Origin: an uncultured Bacteroidaceae bacterium
GTDB lineage: Bacteria; Bacteroidota; Bacteroidia; Bacteroidales; Bacteroidaceae
Assembly: GCA_904501945.1 (NCBI GenBank)
Contig: CAJGCU010000096.1
Location: forward strand, 1-8,318
DNA length: 8,318 nucleotides
Reading direction: 5' to 3'
In this document: positions 1-6,588 of the stretch, in pieces
Position numbering within the stretch: the stretch's first letter is position 1
Layout of the letters: each line of letters opens with the position of its first letter
Program-made: the position numbers and the translations under genes
Notes under the pieces: model-generated
Seen by the model: the letters and a program-made list of their open reading frames with translations, nothing else
Databases searched by the model: none
Told to the model about the DNA's origin: nothing

Positions 1-1212
1 CCAAGGTCCTTCGGAATAGTTGCGCAATGGAACCTTCTTGATTTCTCCATCCAGTTCAATCATGTTCTTTTTCAGGCGAACCATGTAGCAGTCACCATTG
101 CCCCAGGCCATCCAAGGAGTTCCGTCATCATCAATAAGAACGGTTGGGTCAATATCCGCATTGCCACGATGTGAGTCAGGTGTCATATCATCGGTGATAA
201 GAGGAGTGCCGTCCACACGTGCCGGTTTGAAGGGACCTGTTGGCGAATCGCTGACTGCTACGTCAATTGTGTGCTGACGATTATCCTTGCGGTCAAGTGT
301 CACGTAATAATAGAACTTGCCATTTGCCTCTACCACCTGACCAGCCCACGAGCCACCAGGCTGGGCATAAGGAAAGTCAGCAGCAGAGAGAACGGGACCA
401 TGTGACTGCCAGTGAATCATGTCTGTGCTTGAATAGCAGAACCAACGAGGCATATAGAACCATCCTCCAACGCCTGTGGCATCTTCGCCCACGTAGGCAT
501 AGACTGTATTGCCTATTACGGTAAAAGCAGGGTCAGCGGTAAATCTGTCTGTGAACAGAGGATTCTGCCCCTCTACACGTTCAAGTGGAGAACCCGAGAT
601 TTCAAGGTTGCGGATAGCGCCTTCGCGTACCTGCAGCGCATTGGGAAACCCACCGGGGAATCCGTGGCCCACAACCCAATTTGAAGCATTGTGGCGCAAT
701 GCCTTCCCTGGATAAGTGAGCGTCTCTGTTTGTCCGTCAACGCTCAGCGAAAGTACTGATTGCTTCTTCTTCACATCGTATGCAGCCTTAGCTTCCAGCG
801 TGTACCAGCGGTCTTTGACCACATTGCTACCAGCCCAGAGGCGGTGGCCTTGCTCATTTTTGTCAATCACTTCCACGAAGAAACGTTGAGCCGTATTGTC
901 AAAACCGAGGGAGATGTCGCCCGTTAGCGAATTCTTGCCTATCAGAAAACTGCCTTTCCCCTCTTTGCAGACAAAGACCTGTTCCGTGCCCAGAGTTCCG
1001 CATTTCACCTCCGCCTTCAATCGCCACTCTTTCTGCATATCTTGATAGAAGAGGGGATTCTTATCGTCAATCTTGTATTCGCTGACATTCAGACGTAACT
1101 CCTTGCCTGGTACATAATCCTTTATGTTCCAATCTTGGAGGGTATATACTTTTTGTGCATGAGCGCAAGTTAGTGCAAGCGCGAATTGTAATGTGATAAA
1201 TAGTTTCTTCAT
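1..1212 (-). CDS. Exported GH43 glycosidase with N-terminal LamG-like domain (partial, 3' end outside window)
   Basis: The visible 404 codons encode a secreted family 43 glycoside hydrolase, probably an arabinofuranosidase or xylosidase acting on xylan side chains; the exact substrate cannot be read from the sequence. Residues 1-19 are a signal peptide with a Type I site after AHA (A19|Q20). Residues about 22-205 form a beta-rich region of LamG/concanavalin type, with stretches such as WRLKAEVKCG and DRWYTLEAKA. The GH43 module starts near residue 216. All three GH43 catalytic acids are visible: base D227 in TADPAF, the pKa-tuning D355 in ADIDPTV followed by DDDG, and acid E401 in YSEGPW. The reading frame is open to base 1, so the rest of the beta-propeller lies beyond the edge. 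The ATG at 1212 is chosen because it directly begins the signal peptide. It lies 6 bp after the GH115 stop, which implies co-transcription and translational coupling. No Shine-Dalgarno site is seen. Family assignment is firm; substrate is inferred. Confidence 0.9.
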   Translation of the reverse strand, partial: MKKLFITLQFALALTCAHAQKVYTLQDWNIKDYVPGKELRLNVSEYKIDDKNPLFYQDMQKEWRLKAEVKCGTLGTEQVFVCKEGKGSFLIGKNSLTGDISLGFDNTAQRFFVEVIDKNEQGHRLWAGSNVVKDRWYTLEAKAAYDVKKKQSVLSLSVDGQTETLTYPGKALRHNASNWVVGHGFPGGFPNALQVREGAIRNLEISGSPLERVEGQNPLFTDRFTADPAFTVIGNTVYAYVGEDATGVGGWFYMPRWFCYSSTDMIHWQSHGPVLSAADFPYAQPGGSWAGQVVEANGKFYYYVTLDRKDNRQHTIDVAVSDSPTGPFKPARVDGTPLITDDMTPDSHRGNADIDPTVLIDDDGTPWMAWGNGDCYMVRLKKNMIELDGEIKKVPLRNYSEGPW

Positions 1213-1218
1213 AATTGT

Positions 1219-3690
1219 TTATTCTTTGCCGTGATAGGATGGATGTTCATTATCAGGATTAATGACTAATTTTTCAACTACGATTTCCGGGTCTATCATA
1301 ACAACTTTAACGGTATGATTGCCTGCTGTAGGTATGTCGAAATCGATGCTGAGCCATCGGAGGTTGTCGAAAATCTCGCTACGCATCCGTTGGCGTGAGC
1401 CAGACAGATAGATGTCGCTTGCAGGTTGAGGTAGTGGTTTCAGCACCTTCGAACGTGCAAGATTCTCTTTTGTATATTCATTGAAAGTGTCCACATAACC
1501 TTGTCGCGCATCAATGGTCTGCATCTCGCCATCATCGATACGAACACCGATACGGAGTCCGCGTGCAGGGTTTACATCGTTGGTGGGCAAGATTCCCAGT
1601 GCCAGTTTCTGCTTGCCTGATTGTGAGAAGTTGATGTCATATTCCAATGTGGCACCATCACCCAAAGGACGGCTCTTTGCCGTAACGGGTTCAATGCCCA
1701 TATTGCCCTTGCCACGTCCCAGTCCTGGCAGAAACACCCAACGGGCATCATCTGTGGCTGTTCGGCGTGTGTAGTCATGAGCCATGATGGCTGTCTCGCT
1801 GACGGTTATGCCAGTTTTGTCCGATGGTTTGGCCACCTGAGGTAGGGTATTCTCGTTTGGCATTGACCACATGCGGTAGCCGATGTGCTTGTCAAGCATC
1901 ATGCCATCCCACTTGCCTCCAGCAATGACCTTGTTATATTTGTCGGTCATCTGCTTGTCACGCTCAAAAAGCGTCTGCATTGTAATCGAATCACCCAAGG
2001 TTGCCGCTAGATATATCTTCGCCACTCCAGCACTTGCCACAGCCGGGTATTCTACCAATTGATAGAAGGCATCCTGCATTTCCGCAGGCATCTTCTTGCT
2101 GAGTGAAAGGGTGCGTTTCTCCAACTCATCCCAACGGTTGAACATACGCTGTGCCTCACCAGTCTCAACGCTGTAGATACCCACTCGCTGCACCTCTGGC
2201 TTGCGCTCCAGATTCATCTTTGAATATTCCGTAACGATGTCTGCAATTTCTCTTGCATATTCGCCGCCAAAGATGCTTCGTGCCCAATCTACCATGTACT
2301 GGTCTATCTTGTCGGCAGGATAATCGTCAGGATTCCAGGCATAATGCATAATGAAGTCTATAGGCATTTCCTTTGGTTTGAGGTCGCCTACATTGATAAT
2401 CCAGATACGGTCAATGCCCGTCTGGTATGCCAGATTCAGTTGCTCGCGAATCTTTGCGGCAGTCGTAGTATTTATCCACCGGTCATTCCAGGGTCCACCG
2501 TTCATGTCAATGTGGTAGTACATGCCCATGCCTCCTTTGCGTGCCTGTTCCTTCTCTGGTCCTGTGCGACGGATGTATCCCCAGTTGTTGTCGCAGAAGA
2601 GCAGGGTGACATCATCAGGAACTGTGAAACCAGCATCGTAATAGCGTTGCACCTCGGTGAAGATGGCCCACAATTGCGGAACCTCACTGGCAGGTTTCTT
2701 ATACACACGTTCAATAATCTCGCGCTGACCATCCACCACATCTTTCAGCGTCTTCATATTGTCCTCATCATTGCCATTTCCCATTGCCACATCACCGTCA
2801 CCACGCATACCGATGGTGATCAGATTTTCGTATGCCTTGTTGCGCTCCAGCCCTTCTTCAAAGAATCTGTCAAGATTGGCCTTGTTTGTCGCATAATCCC
2901 ACGCACCTATACTGTCTTTACGATATACATACTCCTTGTGGGCACGCATCATCGGCTCATGATGGCTGGTACCCATGACGATGCCCATGTCGTCGGCCAG
3001 CTGAGGCGAGAGAGGGTCATCTTCGTTGAAACGGCTGTCCCACATGGCGGGCCAGAAGTAGTTGGCTTTCAGACGGAGCATGAGTTCAAAGATGCGGGCG
3101 TATGCCTTGGAATTGATGCCTCCAAACTGGTTGTTACACCACGTGCCGAACGAAGGCCACTCATCGTTGATGAATATGCCACGATATTTTACTTTGGGTT
3201 CACCATCTGTGTAGACGCCGCTCTTGGCAAAAATCTGTTCATGTTTCTGTATGGGGGCATCAGCCATCCAGTACCAGGGCGAGACTCCTATTTGTTTTGA
3301 CAGTTCATAGATGCCAAAGATGGTGCCACGCTTGTCTGAACCCAGTATGACGAGTTTGCCTTTGTCCGTAAAAATCAAATACTGCTCCCATTTACCTAGC
3401 AGTTCTTTTGATTGCAACTTATATTTCTTGGCAAACTTGCTTTTCCCTATGGTGCCCACCACAATAGGTGCATTTGCGCTGCCGGTGACAGCTTTGAGGT
3501 CGTGACGCAGATTCTCTACAGCCATTTTTACCCCCTTCCAGTCGAGAGGGTCGTATGTAATGGTGTCCGATGTTCTTGTCAGTTCAATATCGGATAGTGA
3601 GTGCCGCTTAAAGGTTACAAAATCTTTAGCATATGCTGCATTTGTGCATGCAACTATCAAAAGTAAGTTGATAATTGTTCTTGTCTTCAT
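1219..3690 (-). CDS. GH115 xylan alpha-1,2-glucuronidase, exported
   Basis: This 823-residue protein matches glycoside hydrolase family 115, which removes (4-O-methyl)glucuronic acid from xylan, including from internal xylose units. Residues 1-21 are an export signal (AYA|KD). IVAC at 12-15 also fits a lipobox, so surface lipidation is possible. An N-terminal beta/alpha domain (about 25-165) leads into the TIM-barrel core. Core motifs include NDEWPSFG (176-181), WPAMWDSRFNEDDP (213-226), MGTSHHEPMMRAH (239-251), FTEVQRYYDAG (344-354), FCDNNWGY (365-372) and INVGDLKPKEMP (432-443). D177, E346, D367, N369 and N433 align at a constant offset of 29 with residues I recall as essential in Bacteroides ovatus BoAgu115A (D206, E375, D396, N398, N462). 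A helical segment (about 480-600) and a C-terminal beta domain (about 625-815, with VSETAIMAHDY and WVFLPGLGRG) complete the usual architecture. No frameshift is seen. It is the first gene of an operon with the GH43 gene. Confidence 0.95.
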   Translation of the reverse strand: MKTRTIINLLLIVACTNAAYAKDFVTFKRHSLSDIELTRTSDTITYDPLDWKGVKMAVENLRHDLKAVTGSANAPIVVGTIGKSKFAKKYKLQSKELLGKWEQYLIFTDKGKLVILGSDKRGTIFGIYELSKQIGVSPWYWMADAPIQKHEQIFAKSGVYTDGEPKVKYRGIFINDEWPSFGTWCNNQFGGINSKAYARIFELMLRLKANYFWPAMWDSRFNEDDPLSPQLADDMGIVMGTSHHEPMMRAHKEYVYRKDSIGAWDYATNKANLDRFFEEGLERNKAYENLITIGMRGDGDVAMGNGNDEDNMKTLKDVVDGQREIIERVYKKPASEVPQLWAIFTEVQRYYDAGFTVPDDVTLLFCDNNWGYIRRTGPEKEQARKGGMGMYYHIDMNGGPWNDRWINTTTAAKIREQLNLAYQTGIDRIWIINVGDLKPKEMPIDFIMHYAWNPDDYPADKIDQYMVDWARSIFGGEYAREIADIVTEYSKMNLERKPEVQRVGIYSVETGEAQRMFNRWDELEKRTLSLSKKMPAEMQDAFYQLVEYPAVASAGVAKIYLAATLGDSITMQTLFERDKQMTDKYNKVIAGGKWDGMMLDKHIGYRMWSMPNENTLPQVAKPSDKTGITVSETAIMAHDYTRRTATDDARWVFLPGLGRGKGNMGIEPVTAKSRPLGDGATLEYDINFSQSGKQKLALGILPTNDVNPARGLRIGVRIDDGEMQTIDARQGYVDTFNEYTKENLARSKVLKPLPQPASDIYLSGSRQRMRSEIFDNLRWLSIDFDIPTAGNHTVKVVMIDPEIVVEKLVINPDNEHPSYHGKE

Positions 3691-3702
3691 ATTTGATTAG
3701 GT

Positions 3703-3731
3703 GAATTCAACTTGCAAATGCAATTGAATTC
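3703..3731. repeat. Bulged palindrome just upstream of the GH115 start
   Basis: GAATTCAAcTTGCA (3703-3716) pairs with TGCAATTGAATTC (3719-3731), giving 13 base pairs with one unpaired C at 3711 and a two-base AA centre. It begins 12 bp upstream of the GH115 ATG. In RNA made from the minus strand it would fold into a hairpin next to the translation start. It also overlaps the last codons and stop of the transposase remnant, so it may be an insertion-sequence end rather than an evolved regulator. The pairing is seen directly; both roles are inference. Confidence 0.6.
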
Positions 3732-3811
3732 TGATTAGTTAATAATAAATTAAATTTCTCGTTTGGTGTGAGATAACCAAGTCTCTTTCTTGGTATATTT
3801 TCATGATGATT
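3707..3811 (-). pseudogene. Remnant of transposase C-terminus (IS30/IS3-like, DDE integrase core)
   Basis: On the minus strand this stretch reads as 34 codons followed by TGA (3709-3707). It contains IPRKRLGYLTPNEKF and ends in IAFAS-stop. R-P-[RH]-[KS]-x-L-G-[YFW]-x-T-P-x-E-x-F is the conserved tail of the integrase-core transposases of IS30 and IS3 type, and a short hydrophobic ending just before the stop is common in Bacteroidetes IS30 members. A TAG in the same frame (3814-3812) closes it upstream, and I see no recognisable transposase sequence beyond that in any frame, so only the last few dozen residues survive. The fragment sits between a possible promoter and the GH115 gene. It was probably left by an old insertion followed by deletion of most of the element. 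The motif match is strong for its length; IS30 versus IS3 is not certain. Confidence 0.6.
3776..3794. repeat. Small inverted repeat ACCAAG/CTTGGT
   Basis: ACCAAG (3776-3781) and CTTGGT (3789-3794) are perfect six-base arms around a seven-base spacer. They lie inside the transposase remnant and code there for its PRK and LG residues, so coding constraint is enough to explain them. A role as an operator or leader hairpin for the GH115 operon is possible but unsupported. Confidence 0.35.
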
Positions 3812-3878
3812 CTATTTTAATGTGAGTTCGACAAAATATAGGTGTTGTGATTTTGGTGGTTAGCGAAATGATTATAAC

Positions 3879-3899
3879 CTTGTAGCACTGATTTACAAG
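3879..3899. repeat. Inverted repeat CTTGTA/TACAAG
   Basis: CTTGTA (3879-3884) and TACAAG (3894-3899) are perfect six-base arms separated by nine bases. The repeat lies about 35 bp downstream, in the minus-strand direction, of the TAACTTTG promoter-like box. It would therefore fall early in a GH115 leader RNA or could serve as a regulator site. It has no T-run behind it and is not a terminator. Short arms of this length do arise by chance. Confidence 0.35.
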
Positions 3900-3932
3900 T
3901 GTCACAAACAATAATCCTATGCTCACCGCAAA

Positions 3933-3940
3933 CAAAGTTA
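3933..3940 (-). promoter_or_regulatory. Possible -7 box of the GH115-GH43 operon promoter
   Basis: Read on the minus strand this is TAACTTTG, a full match to the Bacteroidetes sigma-ABfr -7 element TAnnTTTG, followed by TTTGCGG. No TTG is found about 20 bp upstream, so the -33 element is missing or weak, as would fit a promoter that needs an activator. It would give a leader of about 235 nt reaching the GH115 ATG and running through the transposase remnant and the palindrome. No better match lies closer to the gene. Confidence 0.45.
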
Positions 3941-4080
3941 CGGAATTATTCTGTATGGCAGATGATTTAGCTTCGCTGATTTCCAATTCTGCAAGTTTTT
4001 TGATGGGATGATGGCAAAATTGCCCCGCCCATTATTGCCAAATGTCATTTTTTCATTTTTTAATTTTCTCATTTTTGTAT

Positions 4081-4204
4081 TTGTCGCTTAGGGTGGTCGA
4101 GGTGGCTGTGGCGCTGGCATTTGCCTTTGCCTTCGTTGCAATTGCTGTGTTTTTGCTGTTTGTGGCGGGGAAATGGTGGTTTTTTCATTTTGTCGCTTGG
4201 GGGG
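4081..4204 (+). repeat. Degenerate direct repeat TTGTCGCTT(A/G)GGG
   Basis: TTGTCGCTTAGGGTGG at 4081-4096 recurs as TTGTCGCTTGGGGGGA starting at 4190, a spacing of 109 bp. Nine bases are identical, followed by a shared GGG one base later, and both copies follow T-rich runs. The second copy includes the TTG of the pta promoter. It may be a duplicated regulator site or the trace of a short local duplication. Confidence 0.4.
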
Positions 4205-4227
4205 ATGGCGGAAAAATCGTATCTTTG
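4197..4227 (+). promoter_or_regulatory. Bacteroidetes-type promoter of pta-ackA
   Basis: TTG at 4197-4199 and TATCTTTG at 4220-4227 match the -33 and -7 elements (TTG and TAnnTTTG) with a 20-bp spacer, the usual distance for the Bacteroidetes primary sigma factor. Transcription would start near 4234, leaving a leader of nearly 90 nt before the pta ATG at 4323. The leader ends in an A/T-rich stretch and contains no Shine-Dalgarno site. Both elements in correct spacing and orientation before a housekeeping operon make this the best promoter call in the window. Confidence 0.65.
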
Positions 4228-4322
4228 TACGGTTATACGGCTGGACACTTGGCTGTGGCACCATAAAGCAGGGCTGAGCTTGCAAATGCAGAGATTTTAA
4301 CTATCAAAAAACATATAATTCA

Positions 4323-5336
4323 ATGGCTTTAATTGAAAGTATTATTGCGCGTGCAAAATCGAACAAGCAGCGCATCGTGCTCCCTGAATCGCTGGAGGAG
4401 CGTACACTTACTGCCGCCGACAAGTCACTTGCTGACGACATAGCTGATATTATTCTTATTGGCAATCCTGATGAGATTTATGCTTTGGCTGACAAGCTGG
4501 GACTGAAGAACATTGGCAAGGCTACGATTATTGACCCTGCCACTTCGGAGAAAACGGAGGAGTATGCGCAGCTGCTGTTCCAGCTCCGCCAGAAGAAGGG
4601 CATGACGATTGAGAAGGCGCGCCAGCAGGTGCTCGACCCGCTGTATTTTGGCTGTCTCATCATCAAGAATGGTGATGCGGACGGACAGATTTCGGGTGCG
4701 CTGTCAACGACGGGTGACACGCTGCGTCCTGCCTTGCAGATTATCAAGTGCGCTCCTGGCATTTCTTGCGTGAGCGGAGCGATGCTGCTCATCACGAAGG
4801 CTCAGCAGTATGGCGAGGAGGGTGTGCTGGTGATTGGTGATGTGGCTGTGACTCCAATGCCTGACGCGAATCAGCTGGCGCAGATTGCGGTTTGTACAGC
4901 GCAGACGGCTAAGAGCGTGGCTGGTTTTGATGACCCGCGTGTGGCGATGCTGTCTTTCTCTACGAAGGGAAGCGCTAAGCATGAGGTGGTGGACAAAGTG
5001 GTGGAGGCGACTCGCTTGGCGAAGGAACTGGACCCTAGCCTGAATATAGACGGAGAGCTTCAGGCTGATGCGGCGCTGGTGCCATCTGTGGGACAGAAGA
5101 AGGCACCGGGCAGCGACATTGCCGGCAAGGCGAACGTGCTGGTGGTGCCATGTCTGGAGGTGGGCAATATCAGCTATAAGCTGGTGGAGCGTCTGGGCAA
5201 TGCTGAGGCTATTGGCCCTATCTTGCAGGGCATCGCGAGTCCTGTGAACGACTTGAGCCGTGGTTGCAGCGTGGATGATATTTACAAGATGGTGGCTATT
5301 ACTGCTTGCCAGGCACAAAAGGTGGATAAAAAATAA
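4323..5336 (+). CDS. pta: Phosphate acetyltransferase
   Basis: This 337-residue cytoplasmic enzyme interconverts acetyl-CoA and acetyl phosphate, which the next gene product uses to make ATP and acetate. It is the short single-domain form, without the N-terminal regulatory regions of the roughly 700-residue enterobacterial Pta. Visible motifs are IVLPES (18-23), FGCLIIKNGDADGQISGA (109-126), GDTLRPAL (131-138), SFSTKGSAKHE (211-221), DGELQADAA (243-251), NVLVVPCLEVGNISYK (271-286) and GPILQGIASPVNDLSRG (298-314). S312, R313 and D319 correspond by position to the active-site Ser309, Arg310 and Asp316 I recall from the Methanosarcina thermophila enzyme. The ATG at 4323 gives the normal N-terminus and follows an A-rich leader with no Shine-Dalgarno site. 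It is the first gene of the unit, 11 bp ahead of ackA. No defects are seen. Confidence 0.97.
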   Translation: MALIESIIARAKSNKQRIVLPESLEERTLTAADKSLADDIADIILIGNPDEIYALADKLGLKNIGKATIIDPATSEKTEEYAQLLFQLRQKKGMTIEKARQQVLDPLYFGCLIIKNGDADGQISGALSTTGDTLRPALQIIKCAPGISCVSGAMLLITKAQQYGEEGVLVIGDVAVTPMPDANQLAQIAVCTAQTAKSVAGFDDPRVAMLSFSTKGSAKHEVVDKVVEATRLAKELDPSLNIDGELQADAALVPSVGQKKAPGSDIAGKANVLVVPCLEVGNISYKLVERLGNAEAIGPILQGIASPVNDLSRGCSVDDIYKMVAITACQAQKVDKK

Positions 5337-5347
5337 TAAGAAAAGAT

Positions 5348-6544
5348 ATGAAGAAGATTCTTGTTTTGAACTGCGGAAGCAGCTCTATCAAATATGCGCT
5401 CTACAATATGGATGACCAGAGCGTGATTACCAGCGGCGGCATCGAGAAAATAGGTCTGCCAGATTCTTTCATCACGGTGAAGCTGAATGGCGAGAAGCAC
5501 AAGATGGAAAAGCCTGTGAGGGAGCATACGGAGGGTGTGCAGTGGATATTTGAGGTGCTGACAGCAGGTGAGTATGCCGTGCTGAATAGCCTTGAGGAAC
5601 TGAATGCAGTCGGTCATCGCATGGTGCATGGAGGTGAAAGGTTCAACAAGTCGGTGGTGCTGACTCCCGAGGTGATGGAAGTGTTTACGGCTTGCAATGA
5701 CTTGGCTCCCCTTCACAACCCTGCTAACATCAAAGGCGTGAATGCGGTGACAGCCCTGCTGCCCAACATTCCGCAGGTGGGTGTCTTTGACACGGCATTC
5801 CACCAGACCATGCCTGATTATGCTTATATGTATGCGCTTCCATACGAGTTGTATGAGAAGTATGGCGTGCGTCGTTACGGCTTCCACGGAACAAGTCATC
5901 GTTATGTGTCTCAGCGTGTGTGTGACTTCCTTGGCGTGGAGAACAAAGGCAAGAAAATCATCACTTGCCACATCGGCAACGGGGCTTCTATCGCAGCCGT
6001 GAAGGATGGCAAGTGCGTGGATACTTCAATGGGCTTGACCCCTCTGGAAGGGCTTGTTATGGGAACACGCTCGGGCGATATTGATGCAGGTGCTGTCACG
6101 TTCATCATGGACAAGGAAGGACTTGATACACATGGCATCAGCGACTTGCTCAACAAGAAGTCTGGTCTCGCCGGCATCAGTGGAGGTCTGTCCGATTTCC
6201 GTGACATCCTTGCTGGCATCGCGGCTGGCAACGACAAAGCTCGTCTGGCGAAGGAAATCTATTGCTACCGAATCAAGAAGTACATTGGCGAATATGCAGC
6301 AGCCATGGGTGGTGTAGATATCATCCTTTTCACTGGTGGTGCTGGCGAGAATCAGTGGGAAGTGCGTGAAGCAGCAACTAAAGGATTGGAGTTCATGGGT
6401 GTTAAGCTGGACGAGGCAAAGAACAAGGCATGCCGTGCTACTGAGGCCATCCTGTCTGCTGATGATTCGCAGGTGACAGTTTGCTGCATTCCGACAGACG
6501 AGGAACTGATGATAGCTTTAGATACACTGGAATTGACAAAGTGA
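5348..6544 (+). CDS. ackA: Acetate kinase
   Basis: This 398-residue cytoplasmic kinase converts acetyl phosphate and ADP to acetate and ATP, the substrate-level phosphorylation step of acetate fermentation; it can run backwards for acetate uptake. It belongs to the ASKHA (acetate and sugar kinase/Hsc70/actin) fold. The phosphate-binding start is LVLNCGSSSIKY (5-16). Catalytic and binding residues known from the Methanosarcina enzyme fall at the same numbers: R91 (GHRMVHGG), H123, D148 (VFDTAFHQT), H180 (YGFHGTSHR), H208 (CHIGNGAS) and R241 (MGTRSGDID). FTGGAGEN (328-335) is the second nucleotide-binding loop, and E385 in TDEE closes the site. Length is normal for the family. The ATG at 5348 directly precedes the KKILVLN strand and follows pta by 11 bp, so the two are surely co-transcribed. 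Confidence 0.98.
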   Translation: MKKILVLNCGSSSIKYALYNMDDQSVITSGGIEKIGLPDSFITVKLNGEKHKMEKPVREHTEGVQWIFEVLTAGEYAVLNSLEELNAVGHRMVHGGERFNKSVVLTPEVMEVFTACNDLAPLHNPANIKGVNAVTALLPNIPQVGVFDTAFHQTMPDYAYMYALPYELYEKYGVRRYGFHGTSHRYVSQRVCDFLGVENKGKKIITCHIGNGASIAAVKDGKCVDTSMGLTPLEGLVMGTRSGDIDAGAVTFIMDKEGLDTHGISDLLNKKSGLAGISGGLSDFRDILAGIAAGNDKARLAKEIYCYRIKKYIGEYAAAMGGVDIILFTGGAGENQWEVREAATKGLEFMGVKLDEAKNKACRATEAILSADDSQVTVCCIPTDEELMIALDTLELTK

Positions 6545-6588
6545 AGAGTGTGAGTTTTCCACTTCTCACTTCAAATAGAATTTGATTT

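Larger units (their letters stand above)
3691..4322. other. Divergent intergenic region between xylan operon and pta-ackA-parC
   Basis: This 632-bp stretch separates two divergent transcription units and holds no gene I can support. From left to right it contains a bulged palindrome, a decayed transposase tail on the minus strand, a 6-bp-arm inverted repeat (3879-3884 / 3894-3899), a minus-strand TAACTTTG promoter-like box, a small palindrome (GGCAA..TTGCC, 4013-4024) and T-rich tracts (4047-4076). It then runs into a G/T-rich segment with a degenerate direct repeat and finally the pta promoter and leader. The two leaders are A/T-rich and have no Shine-Dalgarno site near either start, as is usual in Bacteroidetes. 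The 74-codon hydrophobic reading frame at 4042-4266 overlaps the pta promoter and is of low complexity, so it is not called. Confidence 0.8.

Noticed and set aside
2344..3300. 318-codon plus-strand reading frame antisense to GH115
   Set aside because: It is fully inside a well-supported GH115 gene and its His/Val-rich sequence is what the opposite strand of that gene yields; no family motif.
3801..3986. 61-codon minus-strand reading frame upstream of GH115, a possible leader peptide
   Set aside because: It spans the candidate promoter box and overlaps the transposase remnant in a different frame; no leader-peptide features such as a regulatory codon run with a hairpin.
4013..4024. Palindrome GGCAA-AA-TTGCC as an operator or terminator
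   Set aside because: Five-base arms only, no T-run on either strand, and no second copy nearby; chance is sufficient.
4042..4266. 74-codon hydrophobic plus-strand reading frame that could be a small membrane protein
   Set aside because: Low-complexity Ala/Phe/Val content follows from T/G-rich DNA, no familiar motif is present, and the frame runs through the pta promoter.
4704..5971. Two long minus-strand frames (4704-5318 and 5282-5971) antisense to pta and ackA
   Set aside because: Rich in His, Arg and Leu as expected from antisense frames of conserved genes; both sense genes are certain.
6541..6575. Possible terminator after ackA formed by GTGAG and CTCAC
   Set aside because: Only five perfect pairs around a ten-base loop, with an interrupted extension and no following T-run.
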